Source: Symsagittifera roscoffensis
Lineage: Eukaryota > Xenacoelomorpha > Acoela > Convolutidae
DNA length: 64,000 nucleotides
Direction of reading: 5' to 3'
NCBI RefSeq assembly: GCF_963678635.1
Contig: NC_087063.1
Coordinates: 10,384,386-10,448,385, forward strand
Positions 28,501 to 41,985 of this stretch are shown here, piece by piece. A program made the position numbers and the translations under genes. The number at the start of each line of letters is the position of its first letter. Within the stretch, counting starts at the first letter, position 1. A model generated the notes under the pieces. It did not search any database. It saw nothing but the letters and a program-made list of their open reading frames with translations, and was not told the origin of the DNA.

Positions 28501-31500
28501 TGAAACTTGTTTTTGAACTTGTTCTCTGTATTAGCTGGATCGATAAATTGGCAGTGATCTTTAAAGATCTCAAGGGAAATTTCTTTTGTCCGATTTCGTT
28601 CATTGCAATTTTATCATGCGCACAACCAAGAAAGAGTTATCTGACAGTGCTCATGTGTTATTTTAAGCAGATTCTTCAAAACCTAGTTACTCAGAGTTTT
28701 AAGTTTCAAAATTTTAAAAATTAATCTCCATCTAGAGAAAGTGAAATAAGCTCATTTTGACTGTTAAGTGTTTGCAAAAGAATCAGGTTGATCATTCTGT
28801 CTATCTTTTGAATTGAGTTAACAAATAATCCTTTTTTTATTTGTGTTAACGTTTGTTCTGCGAATTATTGAGTTGCTGCATATAATGAGTGGACGCTAAA
28901 ATATTTTTAATCCGAGAGAATTTTTTTTATCAGTTCAAAGAATAATTGTCACTTTGATCAATGGGACTGTTTCTCGGATTGTTTTTGTGACTTTTTGTTC
29001 AAGACTGTTATTTAGACTTTCTTATTACTTGTGAAAGCTCGTGTCTTGTAATCGAGAACTAGATATTTTCCCCTTTACAACTTTTACAAATCGTCAACTG
29101 TCTTGGTTCGTTTTAAGGCATCACCGTTGGAACTTTACTGGAGGAACGAAAACTGCAGCACGAATGAACTGAAATTATGAATGCAACGAAATCTGTTAAA
29201 TAACTATAACATAACTTAACATAACTGTCTCGTAATGGCAAAAATAATCAAAAACCAACTAAATAACACGCGTTTCATGTGTCATAAGCTCTTAATAGCA
29301 CACAAATCAACCAAATTTCGAAGAGAGACTAAAAAGAATTTCTAAATCGATTTCGAGTGCATCACTGAATTTCCTTCCATGTTAGTCCTAAACTATAGCA
29401 GCAAAACAATCAAGAGCCATAAACTTCTCAAATTGTGTTTTCGGCCTATCTCTAAAATAACAAAAAAGAACAGTTTTTTTTTGTTAATTTAAGGTCGCCT
29501 TTTTAATAAAACCAAGCAAAAAAAATTCTCAAATTACTTTGTTTGAATTTCAATCCCGGCAGTAAAATTAAAAAGAAACAATCGCCCTATCAAAAAATCT
29601 CCCAAAAGCAGCTCATCATCACGATTTTTGTCCCCTACTCTCAGAAACTTGCACTTGTGAGCTTAAAATCTGTGAATGTTTTAACCAATGCCAACCCACT
29701 GAACGGACTGTAGTTGCAACTTGGTTCTTTGTAACGCTTTGGGCACATTCTGCCATCACATTCTAATGAAATTGCCTCGCGTCAACAGTGTACTTGAAAA
29801 CCTAAAAATGTGGTTAGCACATGAATCTGAATGGTGGACGCAATTCAGAGACGACTTGCATACACACAAAACTCCTTCAACACTCGGTCATTCCATCTGC
29901 TTATTGTAATTTTTAAGTGCATGAAGCACCCAAACCTCCCTCTGATGTAAACTTCAGTCGAACTCCGATGACCTCTACCTTATTCACTACTCGATAAACA
30001 GGTCGGCGTGGGACTCGATATGAAATTTTTTCTCTTAAAATGCGTCTAATAAACAAGTTTTTGTCTAGCAGACAGGTTAAATTTTAAACAAAGTTGGGTA
30101 AATGATACTTAAGGTAATTTGTTATTGGACACTAATTGCTAGGGTAACTTAAATTCACGGGTTAAAAATTGACAGGGCTACTGTAGGTACCTGGGTAGCT
30201 TCTATAAAACCACCATAACTCTAATAATAATAATAACAATCATAATAATAATAATAAATTGTTTGCAAATTAGATTCCATTCATTGTAAAAGTAACTACA
30301 TTTACAACCAAACGAAATCTCATTGCGAGAACGCCGTGGAACTATGCAGCCCGTTTTCAGGCGCCTCTACGGTAGCTTACGAGTTTGCAGGATTTTATCA
30401 CAACCCGAGAGTTATTATATCAGTTTCGCATTGAAAGAAGTTTTTGTTTGGCATGAATAAGTAGTTGACTGTGTTCTTAGTTTTTGGAAAAAGTAATAAG
30501 GCTGTTTTGTGATTTCCTGAACCTAAATCTCATTATTCTATTATTGAGTTCAACTTCGTATAAAGTTTGACTACCATAGAGTCCAATTCAGACGGTGCGA
30601 AATTTAAAACGCAACAGCAAAATTGCAAAAAGCCCAATGTGTATTTTTGATACTTTGCAAAATCCATTCGCTTGCTTTAGTAGACAGCAACATCATTTGA
30701 TGACTTACCGGGAAACTAAATTTAGAAAAAGATAAGTCATAACAATGTTAGTCCTTCCTCACCATGGCAATGATAGTGTGTGAGGACCAGCTCTCATTTG
30801 ACCTCTAGCTTCAGGTCTACCACAGCCTGACCAATTACGGCTGCAAAAGTGGTACCACAAAAAGTTCTAGTCGCAAAAAAGAGCTTCGCTCAATAAAATA
30901 ACTCAGTCGAAGAGAAATTGACTATGCTTAGACAGGCTAGATAGCCTTTCATAGATCCTGTGCGAATCGCTGAAACCACAATTATAATTATAAAGAAATT
31001 TGCTCAGGTTTGCATCAAAAGCGTTAGTTAGTGTGATTTTACAGTTTCTTCAACCGTTTTTTAGGAAAGATTTGATACAAAATTTCTGATGATGCGTTAT
31101 TTTCGTCGCCCTGTATAAGAGAACAGAGAGAAAACGCCCTTCGGAAAACTGAAAATCGTGCGTATTGAAAATGAAGAATTCTTACTTACTATTAGTCTAC
31201 AGACTAGAAACGTTTTGTTTATAACACTGCAATCACCTCTAACTTGCAGTGGGAGTGGGCTAGAGCGGGGGAAACCTTCATGAGCAAAGAACCGAACAAC
31301 GCGCGAAATTTTTTTCAACCAACCAGTGCTCATTTTTCAAATTCGGAATTAACAAGCGACAAATTCAATCAATTTTAGGCAGTTTAAAGGGCGTTGATTG
31401 GTTGAGATTTTTCGCGCACTTTGTTCTTAGCGCAAGCCGTTAGAGCAAGATCTATGGCTTTTAACAAATTTGAAAGAGCTTCGACGTTGAGACAGTCAAA

Positions 31501-34500
31501 TGGCGTTAAAACTGCAATCGATATTTCAAAACTGCAATGTAAAATGATTGCGATTTTTCGGAGAATTTAAATTTTGCCTTAACTCAAGCGCACAATAGAA
31601 AAAAAATTGTTCAATAACAATTTGCCATGCATTTTTTCAGAGCAAAAACACAAAAAAAGCCGGCAAAAAGATAAACGCGAAACTTCAAATAAGTTTTTCG
31701 ATTTAGTTTAAATTTGAAGGCCAGAAATTTTTCATAAATTTAATAAGTTGTCCGATAATTTTGTTAAAAGCTGAATCTGAATTGGCGTTTTCAGATTTTT
31801 AAGAGTAATGAACGTAGCGAAAACTTTTATATAGGTCTTGCTGATTTTTTTGTTTGTTTTTTTTCCGGAAAAAAATCTTAAAATATTGATGCACTTAAAT
31901 ATAATGCACTTTTTGACGTAAGCTGAAAGTGGCGTAAATAGCCCTCTCCAAATACGAACGTGGAAATGGCCAGAAAAAAAATGTGATCGATTTCTTGTTT
32001 CGAAAGTGGAATTTAATTTTTTAGATTTTCAGTGGATTAAAACTTTACCTATTGATCCAGTTTTCTCTAGTTGGGTTCATTTTATCAAAAAAGCTCCAAT
32101 CAAAAATTGTTCTAGAAATTCAAAGGGGGCAAAGGGCATCTATTTTTTCTTTGAATTTTGAAAGTTGAGATTTTTTTCAGGAAAGTCAGTGCTTCTTTAA
32201 GTTTACTTGGGTTATTACTCTTTTCCAATCTTCGACTGGCTATGTTAGTTCATATAGCAGTCAATGAAATATGGTCTGAGATCAACAAATTAAATGTGGT
32301 CATTAAATTTGTTAGCAACCTGTTGAAAGTAGTTGAATACTCTCTTAAGCTAGCAAATTTTGTCACTTTACCGTTGCTCTCCTATAACATACTTTCTCAA
32401 GATGTCTCTGTGAAAACGAGTTTGATAGTTTTTTTTTCTAATGTTGCTTCTAGGTTCTAAAGACACTGTTCAACACGTACAAACTGATGTATGAGAAGAA
32501 ACCGCAATGTTGGGACCTGGATCCAAAAGCAGTGTCCAACAATGAGCTGTTCGGGTATGTGGTTCCGGCTACCCAGGAGTGGTCGGATGGCCAGTTCTCC
32601 TGGATCATGAGGACTCTGGCTAACATCGAGGGCAATGCACCCAAGTGGATCATCCTGGACGGGGATATTGACCCAATGTGGATTGAGTCTCTCAACACTG
32701 TTATGGATGACAACAAGGTGGAGCTCAACATTAATTTCAATAGGAAGCAACATCAAAATAGTATCCTTGCCTACTGCAAAAAATTCTACTGTTTTATACA
32801 CTTGTAACATAATATTGTCCTTAATTGTAAGACAAAAGTCAATTTTGTTGGAACCAATTGAGCTATATTCGTGTATTATAGAGAAGGAGCTGGAAATATT
32901 GTTTAATTTGCAAGATGGTTACACCATTTCATTATCGTCGTGTGTTAGGTGTTGACTCTGGCGTCCAATGAGCGCATCCCTCTGAGTCCCTCGATGCGTC
33001 TGATGTTCGAGATATCCCACCTGAAGACAGCCACTCCTGCCACTGTCTCCAGGGCAGGCATCCTCTTCATCAACGCCCTAGATGTTGGCTGGAAGCCGAT
33101 GGTGGACAGCTGGGTAGAGACCAGGGAGAGCCCAGTCGAGAGAGGATACCTTCCCATCCTGTTCGACAAGGTGTCTTTAATCTTTTATGTTCACGACTTT
33201 TAAAAAATCATTATCAGGGAGACAGTTATTTAGAAGCTAGTTGTTAATGAAAGGAATCAAACTTATTAAATTCAATCTCTTTCCACAAAATAAAAAAATC
33301 TTCCCCATTTTCAATGGTCGGAACAAAAACAGCAAAACAAATTTTCATTTTAGAATATATAACAGTTTTCGTGACATTTGCACCCGGCTATTCACAGAGC
33401 TGTCTCTTGCGGAGCCTTTTTAGTTTTAAAAGCAGCTTAAAAGCAGCTACGGATTAAAAAAATAAAGCTCATTTTTGCATCTTTTTAGTTTAATGAATAT
33501 TCCAGCAAGCGAAGCTAGCTTGAGTTGCTAGTTTGTATTTGATAAACTTATAAGACACTTCATAAAATGTTATCCATCAAACTAGTTTTATATTATTCTC
33601 GTAATGACCAACAATCTTTAGTACGTCAACATGTGTCTGGAAACACTCAAAGCCCGTGGCTACAAGAAAATCACACCGATAACAGACATAGCCCACGTAG
33701 AGATGCTGATCAAACTCCTCAGCAGTCTTCTAAAGCAAACGAGGAATCTACCAGTGGATCCGCCCAACCCCAAAGACCTCATTGAGCTGTACTTCGCATG
33801 GGCTTGTGCTTGGGCCTTCGGAGCCCAGTTGACTCACGACCAAAGTAAAGACTACAGAGAAATATTCTCCCAGTGGTTTGTAGGGGAGTGCAAACACCTG
33901 AAGTTCCCCCAGCAGGGCACGGTGTTTGACTACTTCTTGTACCAGGAGCCATACCCTGAGCAAAAGGGAAGACAAGAGCCAAAGTTCAACTGGCCAAAAT
34001 TCGCTTCATGGAGTGAGAAAGTTAGGCCGTTTGAGTTGGATGAAGGCACTCCTGTTCAGGTTGGTAGCTCTGATTATAAATAATAACTAAATAAAGCGAT
34101 TTCCAGTAGTATAACATGCGTTATAACAAACTTGGCATCAATTTGCTTACAGTAGAAATTACTGGTGTCAATTGAAACCGGAAAATCTGCCTAGGGTCAG
34201 CCACAAGCATTTTGCATTCCCTTAATTTCAATTGAATTGATGAGTGGGAAAAGCTGAGTTGTTTTTTATTATTTCATGCCGTTTGAGAAATTGAACTGCA
34301 GATAGAGGAAACTGGCTGTTTCGAAATAAAATCAGCTGGTTAGTCCGCAGAATCAAATTTGATACAATCATAGGTGTAGCTGAGATCATGTGCTCTTCGT
34401 CAAGGTGACAATTTAATTCAAATTCTATGTAATTATTGTCCAAATGGGTTCTTGAAAATAGGTATTTCAGAGAGTAAAAACCTAATTTTGTGATTTTTTT

Positions 34501-37500
34501 AATCCACGATAGAAATAAAACTATCAGTTCGAACATTTGAATTTTGTTCGTAAAATCTCCAATTAAAACAAAAATTAATAATTGTTATAGGCTATGCTGG
34601 TGCATACCGTCGAAACAGTGCGTCTTCGTTACTTCATGGACCTTCTCATGGACGAGTGTCGCTTCCCAGTTATGCTTGTGGGGGGAAGTGGGTGTGGAAA
34701 GACACTCCTCATCAAGGACAAACTGGCAGCCTACGAGTCTGAACTGACCATCTCCGCCAATGTCCCTTTCAACTTCTACACAACTTCTGAGATGTTGCAG
34801 CGGGTGCTGGAGAAACCCCTGGAGAAGAAAGCGGGCAGGTCTTTTGGTCCTCCGGGCACCAAGAGACTGGTATACTTTGTGGATGATATGAACATGCCAG
34901 AGGTAAGTTTTATAAACAACTTTCAGAGAAGATTGCCCGGTCTTTTTTGTTTAAGTGTTATGAAAAAAACTAAAAAACCGATTTTTGTTAGGCCTTGAAA
35001 TTCTGATCTGAGGTTCGATTTAACTTATGCATGCTGCTTTTTTGTTTTTTTTAAATGGTTTTAGCGGTTAGACCTTGAATATAGTTTTTGAAATTCTTTT
35101 TGACTGAAGCTCAAAACTACCGGTCAAAATGCAGTAGCAGTAAGAAAGTAGCCGTTAGCCATGCATGACTCACAGATTCTTACGACCTCATCTATCGGTG
35201 CCATAAAGCTTTCCTTAAATTGACAAAAAGTATTCCCCAAGACAAAAAGTGTAATGTTTTAATGGAAGAGCTCACTTTTCCAAATACAGATATCGCTCCG
35301 AGCCTGAGCCTCATTTTATGAACCTCACCTAAATGGTCACAAGAAAAACCTAACTTTTAATTCTTGGGGAAATAATTGATGAAACCGTGTGTAATAAAAA
35401 AACCGAGTTACGTAAATTACATCAAAATAATGCAACAATTGCATAACATCAGTGACAATCTATAAGAATGGTAATCTTATATTCATTTGTTGGAATTTCG
35501 GCTTGTTGGCCTACCACCTGATGAAATGAACTTAAGAAGAAATTGGAAACGTTGATTTGACGCAAAAGAACGTGAACGACTTCTAAAATCGAAGATGGAT
35601 TTCAGTTCTTAGATTTCTGAGCGGAACGAAAATTAATTATTGATTCAGTCCTCTCCAATTAAACTTATTTTATCAAAAACATCATATTCATAAATTAATT
35701 TTGACATTTGAAAAGTATTTGACAATCGATTTCATAGATCCTGTGCGAATCGCTGAAACCACAATTATAATTATAAAGAAATTTGCTCAGGTTTGCATCA
35801 AAAGCGTTAGTTAGTGTGATTTTACAGTTTCTTCAACCGTTTTTTAGGAAAGATTTGATACAAAATTTCTGATGATGCGTTATTTTCGTCGCCCTGTATA
35901 AGAGAACAGAGAGAAAACGCCCTTCGGAAAACTGAAAATCGTGCGTATTGAAAATGAAGAATTCTTACTTACTATTAGTCTACAGACTAGAAACGTTTTG
36001 TTTATAACACTGCAATCACCTCTAACTTGCAGTGGGAGTGGGCTAGAGCGGGGGAAACCTTCATGAGCAAAGAACCGAACAACGCGCGAAATTTTTTTCA
36101 ACCAACCAGTGCTCATTTTTCAAATTCGGAATTAACAAGCGACAAATTCAATCAATTTTAGGCAGTTTAAAGGGCGTTGATTGGTTGAGATTTTTCGCGC
36201 ACTTTGTTCTTAGCGCAAGCCGTTAGAGCAAGATCTATGGCTTTTAACAAATTTGAAAGAGCTTCGACGTTGAGACAGTCAAATGGCGTTAAAACTGCAA
36301 TCGATATTTCAAAACTGCAATGTAAAATGATTGCGATTTTTCGGAGAATTTAAATTTTGCCTTAACTCAAGCGCACAATAGAAAAAAAATTGTTCAATAA
36401 CAATTTGCCATGCATTTTTTCAGAGCAAAAACACAAAAAAAGCCGGCAAAAAGATAAACGCGAAACTTCAAATAAGTTTTTCGATTTAGTTTAAATTTGA
36501 AGGCCAGAAATTTTTCATAAATTTAATAAGTTGTCCGATAATTTTGTTAAAAGCTGAATCTGAATTGGCGTTTTCAGATTTTTAAGAGTAATGAACGTAG
36601 CGAAAACTTTTATATAGGTCTTGCTGATTTTTTTGTTTGTTTTTTTTCCGGAAAAAAATCTTAAAATATTGATGCACTTAAATATAATGCACTTTTTGAC
36701 GTAAGCTGAAAGTGGCGTAAATAGCCCTCTCCAAATACGAACGTGGAAATGGCCAGAAAAAAAATGTGATCGATTTCTTGTTTCGAAAGTGGAATTTAAT
36801 TTTTTAGATTTTCAGTGGATTAAAACTTTACCTATTGATCCAGTTTTCTCTAGTTGGGTTCATTTTATCAAAAAAGCTCCAATCAAAAATTGTTCTAGAA
36901 ATTCAAAGGGGGCAAAGGGCATCTATTTTTTCTTTGAATTTTGAAAGTTGAGATTTTTTTCAGGAAAGTCAGTGCTTCTTTAAGTTTACTTGGGTTATTA
37001 CTCTTTTCCAATCTTCGACTGGCTATGTTAGTTCATATAGCAGTCAATGAAATATGGTCTGAGATCAACAAATTAAATGTGGTCATTAAATTTGTTAGCA
37101 ACCTGTTGAAAGTAGTTGAATACTCTCTTAAGCTAGCAAATTTTGTCACTTTACCGTTGCTCTCCTATAACATACTTTCTCAAGATGTCTCTGTGAAAAC
37201 GAGTTTGATAGTTTTTTTTTCTAATGTTGCTTCTAGGTTCTAAAGACACTGTTCAACACGTACAAACTGATGTATGAGAAGAAACCGCAATGTTGGGACC
37301 TGGATCCAAAAGCAGTGTCCAACAATGAGCTGTTCGGGTATGTGGTTCCGGCTACCCAGGAGTGGTCGGATGGCCAGTTCTCCTGGATCATGAGGACTCT
37401 GGCTAACATCGAGGGCAATGCACCCAAGTGGATCATCCTGGACGGGGATATTGACCCAATGTGGATTGAGTCTCTCAACACTGTTATGGATGACAACAAG

Positions 37501-40500
37501 GTGGAGCTCAACATTAATTTCAATAGGAAGCAACATCAAAATAGTATCCTTGCCTACTGCAAAAAATTCTACTGTTTTATACACTTGTAACATAATATTG
37601 TCCTTAATTGTAAGACAAAAGTCAATTTTGTTGGAACCAATTGAGCTATATTCGTGTATTATAGAGAAGGAGCTGGAAATATTGTTTAATTTGCAAGATG
37701 GTTACACCATTTCATTATCGTCGTGTGTTAGGTGTTGACTCTGGCGTCCAATGAGCGCATCCCTCTGAGTCCCTCGATGCGTCTGATGTTCGAGATATCC
37801 CACCTGAAGACAGCCACTCCTGCCACTGTCTCCAGGGCAGGCATCCTCTTCATCAACGCCCTAGATGTTGGCTGGAAGCCGATGGTGGACAGCTGGGTAG
37901 AGACCAGGGAGAGCCCAGTCGAGAGAGGATACCTTCCCATCCTGTTCGACAAGGTGTCTTTAATCTTTTATGTTCACGACTTTTAAAAAATCATTATCAG
38001 GGAGACAGTTATTTAGAAGCTAGTTGTTAATGAAAGGAATCAAACTTATTAAATTCAATCTCTTTCCACAAAATAAAAAAATCTTCCCCATTTTCAATGG
38101 TCGGAACAAAAACAGCAAAACAAATTTTCATTTTAGAATATATAACAGTTTTCGTGACATTTGCACCCGGCTATTCACAGAGCTGTCTCTTGCGGAGCCT
38201 TTTTAGTTTTAAAAGCAGCTTAAAAGCAGCTACGGATTAAAAAAATAAAGCTCATTTTTGCATCTTTTTAGTTTAATGAATATTCCAGCAAGCGAAGCTA
38301 GCTTGAGTTGCTAGTTTGTATTTGATAAACTTATAAGACACTTCATAAAATGTTATCCATCAAACTAGTTTTATATTATTCTCGTAATGACCAACAATCT
38401 TTAGTACGTCAACATGTGTCTGGAAACACTCAAAGCCCGTGGCTACAAGAAAATCACACCGATAACAGACATAGCCCACGTAGAGATGCTGATCAAACTC
38501 CTCAGCAGTCTTCTAAAGCAAACGAGGAATCTACCAGTGGATCCGCCCAACCCCAAAGACCTCATTGAGCTGTACTTCGCATGGGCTTGTGCTTGGGCCT
38601 TCGGAGCCCAGTTGACTCACGACCAAAGTAAAGACTACAGAGAAATATTCTCCCAGTGGTTTGTAGGGGAGTGCAAACACCTGAAGTTCCCCCAGCAGGG
38701 CACGGTGTTTGACTACTTCTTGTACCAGGAGCCATACCCTGAGCAAAAGGGAAGACAAGAGCCAAAGTTCAACTGGCCAAAATTCGCTTCATGGAGTGAG
38801 AAAGTTAGGCCGTTTGAGTTGGATGAAGGCACTCCTGTTCAGGTTGGTAGCTCTGATTATAAATAATAACTAAATAAAGCGATTTCCAGTAGTATAACAT
38901 GCGTTATAACAAACTTGGCATCAATTTGCTTACAGTAGAAATTACTGGTGTCAATTGAAACCGGAAAATCTGCCTAGGGTCAGCCACAAGCATTTTGCAT
39001 TCCCTTAATTTCAATTGAATTGATGAGTGGGAAAAGCTGAGTTGTTTTTTATTATTTCATGCCGTTTGAGAAATTGAACTGCAGATAGAGGAAACTGGCT
39101 GTTTCGAAATAAAATCAGCTGGTTAGTCCGCAGAATCAAATTTGATACAATCATAGGTGTAGCTGAGATCATGTGCTCTTCGTCAAGGTGACAATTTAAT
39201 TCAAATTCTATGTAATTATTGTCCAAATGGGTTCTTGAAAATAGGTATTTCAGAGAGTAAAAACCTAATTTTGTGATTTTTTTAATCCACGATAGAAATA
39301 AAACTATCAGTTCGAACATTTGAATTTTGTTCGTAAAATCTCCAATTAAAACAAAAATTAATAATTGTTATAGGCTATGCTGGTGCATACCGTCGAAACA
39401 GTGCGTCTTCGTTACTTCATGGACCTTCTCATGGACGAGTGTCGCTTCCCAGTTATGCTTGTGGGGGGAAGTGGGTGTGGAAAGACACTCCTCATCAAGG
39501 ACAAACTGGCAGCCTACGAGTCTGAACTGACCATCTCCGCCAATGTCCCTTTCAACTTCTACACAACTTCTGAGATGTTGCAGCGGGTGCTGGAGAAACC
39601 CCTGGAGAAGAAAGCGGGCAGGTCTTTTGGTCCTCCGGGCACCAAGAGACTGGTATACTTTGTGGATGATATGAACATGCCAGAGGTAAGTTTTATAAAC
39701 AACTTTCAGAGAAGATTGCCCGGTCTTTTTTGTTTAAGTGTTATGAAAAAAACTAAAAAACCGATTTTTGTTAGGCCTTGAAATTCTGATCTGAGGTTCG
39801 ATTTAACTTATGCATGCTGCTTTTTTGTTTTTTTTAAATGGTTTTAGCGGTTAGACCTTGAATATAGTTTTTGAAATTCTTTTTGACTGAAGCTCAAAAC
39901 TACCGGTCAAAATGCAGTAGCAGTAAGAAAGTAGCCGTTAGCCATGCATGACTCACAGATTCTTACGACCTCATCTATCGGTGCCATAAAGCTTTCCTTA
40001 AATTGACAAAAAGTATTCCCCAAGACAAAAAGTGTAATGTTTTAATGGAAGAGCTCACTTTTCCAAATACAGATATCGCTCCGAGCCTGAGCCTCATTTT
40101 ATGAACCTCACCTAAATGGTCACAAGAAAAACCTAACTTTTAATTCTTGGGGAAATAATTGATGAAACCGTGTGTAATAAAAAAACCGAGTTACGTAAAT
40201 TACATCAAAATAATGCAACAATTGCATAACATCAGTGACAATCTATAAGAATGGTAATCTTATATTCATTTGTTGGAATTTCGGCTTGTTGGCCTACCAC
40301 CTGATGAAATGAACTTAAGAAGAAATTGGAAACGTTGATTTGACGCAAAAGAACGTGAACGACTTCTAAAATCGAAGATGGATTTCAGTTCTTAGATTTC
40401 TGAGCGGAACGAAAATTAATTATTGATTCAGTCCTCTCCAATTAAACTTATTTTATCAAAAACATCATATTCATAAATTAATTTTGACATTTGAAAAGTA

Positions 40501-41951
40501 TTAATGCCGTATAATGTTTTCTTAATAATTAGAAAATTGAGAATTTTTTCGAAAACACGTCAGATTTTTTTTAATGTTTCCTTGCGTTCATTGACTTTTT
40601 CCCCATTGTTCGCTATATTTATGCAGAAACTAACAATTTATCTGATAAATAAGGTCTCTATGCATTGTAAAATGTTTTGAAGAAGCAGAAACTTGATGCT
40701 CGCTTCACCATCACAGTATTTTTTCCAAAAAAGACAGCAATATCCCCCACCTAACTCAGTCAGACTAAAGCTAAGAATGAAACATAGTGAAGACCCTGAT
40801 ATAGGTCAGTATTGTTTTTTCGTAACGATGTTAAACTGTGCAGTGGATAGTCTCTTAATCGGGCGTCTAGGTCACTGGAATCCAGAGACAAGTCTTTAAT
40901 ATTGAGTTGGAACTCTACCTGAAAGCATGTCGAATTAGCAGGTCAAAGTAGCACGTCAAATTTACTTGACTCCCTACTTAATGTTTTTAGAAGATGAGAT
41001 GACAAATTAAGCACTTTGCAGCAGTTCTGAGCAATGAATTTTTCGAGTTTTCTAGCACAAGTTTTGTTGTTTTAAAAGTAATCAAAAGTTTTGATTGTAT
41101 CAAACAGGTCAAATTGCCGTTTTTGTTCAGTTTTTAGATAATTTTGACTTTAAAATGCGTATTTTTTATCGCGTGCTCATTACGGAGCCAAACTGTGTTT
41201 TTTGGAAAATTTAAGAAGATTCCGCAACAAGGACGCTCCCTTTGTTCTTCCTTTGTTTTTTCATTATTGATGTTTTTTTAAAGACTTGTCTCTGGAACAT
41301 AGACACAAAATTGTGCACCTATCCAGTGCACAGTTTGGCCTCGGATTGTTCCATTTCAAAATTACTATACATCAGCGCCGCAGTTGCCATGAGACAAATT
41401 GTAGGGTTGGTTAGCCAAAAGATGGATGTCATGAAAAAATACCAAAGGGGGACTCTTTGGTTGGTGAGGGCGTCGAATCCTGAGAGGGTCGAGTCCCTAA
41501 ATTCGCCCCCCGGTTGGCAATATCCGTTTAAGTCAGCAAATCTGATTCAAGTTAGTTAACCTTGCATTGTCCATTTTGTGATCAGTTCTTAACTGATTTG
41601 AGCCCGTAGAAAACATTAGCGAAAATCCAATTAACTTAAAAAGACCATTTTGACCGTTTTACTTGCCCATGGTTGCCGATATGGCCAGCAAATTGTCACT
41701 AATCGTTCACAGGGTACTGGAATTTTTCAACCTCGATTGCTATAATTCATTACTTTTTTGAAGTAATTTTCGCAATTGGGTTGAGTCTGGTCAATCAAGC
41801 ATTTGAAGAAGTGACATATCTCAGGGATTTTTTTAGCGCAATCAAGCTCTCTAATTATTAGGACCGGCCATGTAATTGAGGCAAAAACAAATTCCTGTTT
41901 GATTTAGTAAACATGTATTATGAAAACGTTTTTTTTTTCCGGATGAGATCT

Positions 41952-41985
<34 letters not shown>

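Larger units (their letters stand above)
24597..30946. other. Intron 17, part between pyruvate carboxylase and the tandem duplication
   Basis: After the 3'UTR, a hAT-type terminus-like sequence (cagggccggcct) occurs at 25021. A degenerate ~1.4-kb segment is present twice (about 25880-27310 and 27320-28510). An (AAT)n run is at 30221-30257. About 28700-30900 shows no feature I can name. Confidence 0.6.
30947..35719 (+). repeat. Tandem duplication, copy 1 (4773 bp)
   Basis: Identical, as far as compared, to 35730-40502 (offset 4783). It includes introns, dynein exons 18-21 and a MITE copy. Identity starts at 'tttcatagatcctg' and stops at '...aaaagtatt'. The 10 bases 'tgacaatcga' (35720-35729) between the copies match neither flank. 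Confidence 0.97.
35730..40502 (+). repeat. Tandem duplication, copy 2 (4773 bp)
   Basis: Repeats 30947-35719 base for base in every stretch compared, including introns and all open frames on both strands. Such identity over non-coding DNA means a very recent event or an assembly duplication. Confidence 0.97.

Noticed and set aside
29721-29909. 62-residue frame, unusually non-repetitive
   Set aside because: No splice context, no family resemblance and no extension; chance frame is more likely.
35730-40502. Second dynein paralog or mutually exclusive exon cassette
   Set aside because: The copies are identical, including introns. Functional alternative exons or paralogs would have diverged.
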